Source of the DNA: Paramuribaculum sp.
GTDB taxonomy: Bacteria; Bacteroidota; Bacteroidia; Bacteroidales; Muribaculaceae
Direction of reading: 5' to 3'
NCBI GenBank assembly: GCA_009775605.1
Contig: VSPV01000009.1
Span: 1-31,905 of the forward strand
Length of the DNA stretch: 31,905 bases
Part shown: piece by piece, positions 30,394 through 31,905 of the stretch
Numbering within the stretch: position 1 is the stretch's first letter
How the letters are laid out: each line of letters opens with the position of its first letter
Position numbers and translations under genes: made by a program
The notes under the pieces: model-generated
The model's input: the letters and a program-made list of their open reading frames with translations, nothing else
What the model was told of the DNA's origin: nothing
The model's database searches: none

Positions 30394-31905
30394 TGCTCAT
30401 CAAGACTTTCGGTGCCGCCGTTCAGGGCATCGACGCCATTCTGGTTACGGTTGAGACCGTAGTGGAGCGCGGCATCGCCTTCACAATGGTCGGCATGCCC
30501 GACACCGCCGTGAAGGAAAGCTATGCCCGCGTGGTATCGGCCATGCAGCAGTCGGGACTTGAGTTCCCGCGCCGCCGCATCGTGATAAATCTCTCTCCGG
30601 CCGATGTCAGGAAAGAGGGCGCGGCCTACGACCTCCCCATAGCCGTGAGCATTCTTGCCGCTTCCGAACGCATTCCCCGCGACCGCCTGGACCGCTTCAT
30701 GATTATGGGCGAGCTGTCGCTCGACGGCTCCGTCCTTCCCATCCGCGGCGCCCTCCCCATGTCCATTCTCGCCCGCTCTCTCGGCTTCGAGGGGATGATT
30801 GTGCCCGCTCAGAACGCCCCGGAGGCCGCCGTGGTAAATAATCTCGATGTCTACGGGGTGAAGTCGCTCGCGGAGGTGGTCGACCTGCTCTCAGGCACTT
30901 CCTCACTCGAGCCGACGGTGGTCGACACACGCGCCGAGTTCATGGCCGAGGCCGGACGGTTCCCTTACGATTTCAGCGAGGTAAAAGGTCAGGAAAACGT
31001 GAAGCGCGCTCTGGAGGTGGCGTGCGCCGGGGGCCACAATATCCTGCTTGTTGGCCCTCCCGGAGCCGGCAAATCCATGATGGCAAAGCGGTTGCCGTCG
31101 ATTATGCCCCCGCTTACGCTTGCCGAGGCGCTGGAGACCACCAAGATACACTCCGTGGCAGGCAGCCTGCGCGGAGGCTCGCGTCTCATGACGGCGCGGC
31201 CATTCCGTGCGCCGCATCACACCATCTCGCCGGTGGCGCTCGTGGGTGGCGGAACCAATCCCGTGCCGGGCGAAATTTCCCTGGCCCATAACGGCGTGCT
31301 TTTCCTTGACGAATTCCCTGAATTCTCGCGCGGCGTGCTCGAAGTGATGCGTCAGCCTCTCGAAGACCGCCATATCACCATAGCCCGTGCCAAATACACA
31401 ATAGACTACCCTGCGGGATTCATGCTCGTGGCGAGTATGAACCCGTGCCCCTGCGGCTATTACAACCATCCCACGCGCCCATGCATCTGTGCACCCGGCG
31501 CCGTCAGAAAATACCTCAACCGCATCTCCGGCCCGCTACTCGACCGCATCGACCTGCAGGTGGAGATACTCCCCGTCGGTTTCGACGAGATAGCCTCGGC
31601 CCCTCCCGGCGAATCGAGCGCAGCCATAAGGGCCCGCGTGGTCGCCGCCCGCGAGCGTCAGGCCCGTCGCTTTGCCGCCGAGCCGGGCGTATATTGCAAC
31701 GCACAGATGACCTCCCGCATGCTCCGCACCCATTGCCCCCTCGACCCCGAATGCCTCGCCATACTGCGCGATGCCATGACGCGCCTCGACATGAGCGCCC
31801 GCGCCTACGACCGCATCCTCAAAGTGGCCCGCACCATCGCCGACCTCGACGCCTCCCCCACCATCCTCCCCCACCACATGCGCGAAGCCGTCAGCTACCG
31901 CGCCC
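30393..31905 (+). CDS. comM: ComM/YifB-family AAA+ protein, 3' end outside window
   Basis: The frame starts ATG at 30393 (MLIKTFGAAVQGIDAILVTV) and stays open to the window edge, giving 504 codons of a family usually about 510 residues, so little is missing. The N-terminal Lon-like/ChlI domain spans about 1-165. The AAA+ core has Walker A GPPGAGKS at 221-228 and Walker B GVLFLDEFPEF, then a Cys-rich PCPCGYYNHPTRPCIC zinc-like motif. The C-terminal Mg-chelatase helical domain follows (RAYDRILKVARTIADLD). ComM is a helicase that extends heteroduplex during natural transformation; non-competent bacteria also carry it, often annotated YifB. Confidence 0.93.
   Translation, partial: MLIKTFGAAVQGIDAILVTVETVVERGIAFTMVGMPDTAVKESYARVVSAMQQSGLEFPRRRIVINLSPADVRKEGAAYDLPIAVSILAASERIPRDRLDRFMIMGELSLDGSVLPIRGALPMSILARSLGFEGMIVPAQNAPEAAVVNNLDVYGVKSLAEVVDLLSGTSSLEPTVVDTRAEFMAEAGRFPYDFSEVKGQENVKRALEVACAGGHNILLVGPPGAGKSMMAKRLPSIMPPLTLAEALETTKIHSVAGSLRGGSRLMTARPFRAPHHTISPVALVGGGTNPVPGEISLAHNGVLFLDEFPEFSRGVLEVMRQPLEDRHITIARAKYTIDYPAGFMLVASMNPCPCGYYNHPTRPCICAPGAVRKYLNRISGPLLDRIDLQVEILPVGFDEIASAPPGESSAAIRARVVAARERQARRFAAEPGVYCNAQMTSRMLRTHCPLDPECLAILRDAMTRLDMSARAYDRILKVARTIADLDASPTILPHHMREAVSYRA

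Noticed and set aside
1..31905. tRNA, rRNA, CRISPR array, phage or conjugation genes
   Set aside because: Looked for by eye over both strands; no cloverleaf, no regularly spaced repeats and no transposase or integrase motifs were seen. A covariance-model scan would be decisive for small RNAs.

Overview
The window looks like a chromosome segment of a gut Bacteroidales bacterium, most likely a Muribaculaceae member (Duncaniella, Muribaculum or a relative). The reasons are several start-proximal copies of the Bacteroidota -7 promoter box TAnnTTTG (sometimes with a TTTG box 20-21 bases upstream), GC-rich coding sequence, many lipoproteins and secreted glycosidases, and families typical of this group: GH2 with a small-chain domain, GH110, GH123, DUF4369 and, I believe, DUF6175. 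No rRNA, tRNA, CRISPR array, phage or transposase gene was seen.

Layout. Bases 1-464 hold the 3' end of a HicA toxin gene and a complete HicB antitoxin gene. Bases 570-2964 (minus) are an operon of a secreted glucosaminidase, queF, queC and a small coiled-coil protein. Diverging from it, 3079-7416 carry a periplasmic GH2 beta-galactosidase and an abutting U32 protein. Bases 7751-14659 are a tight seven-gene operon in which every product has a signal peptide or lipobox: a coiled-coil lipoprotein (frameshifted here), a LysM protein, two small proteins sharing a C-terminal motif, a probable DUF6175 protein, an LPP20/CsgG-like protein and a two-domain transglutaminase-like protein. I cannot assign a function to this operon; it is the best candidate for an undescribed envelope system.

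Bases 14759-16444 are a GH110 alpha-galactosidase gene broken by one in-frame TAG. A minus-strand lipoprotein gene (16873-18183) lies between related non-coding repeats present in direct and inverted copies. Bases 19157-21439 (minus) encode a large lipoprotein that looks like an unclassified glycosidase, followed by rlmN (21968-23005, plus) and a GH123-type glycosidase (23181-24947, minus). GH2, GH110, GH123 and the 760-residue lipoprotein fit foraging on host-type glycans rich in galactose and N-acetylgalactosamine, although no SusC/SusD pair is present.

Bases 25136-25730 are a Phd/YefM-RelE type toxin-antitoxin pair with a clear promoter and a probable operator. Bases 25786-28379 are a compact housekeeping and membrane run: dtd, a MazG-like pyrophosphohydrolase, deoC, a GYF_2/CD225 membrane protein and a DUF2752 protein. 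An outer-membrane phospholipase A gene (28366-29214, minus) converges on it with a 14-base overlap. A DUF4369/thioredoxin-like lipoprotein gene and a comM/yifB-type gene cut by the window edge close the segment.

Two neighbouring genes (7751-8649 and 14759-16444) are each broken by a single-base change. These may be true decay or assembly errors; read-level evidence would decide.
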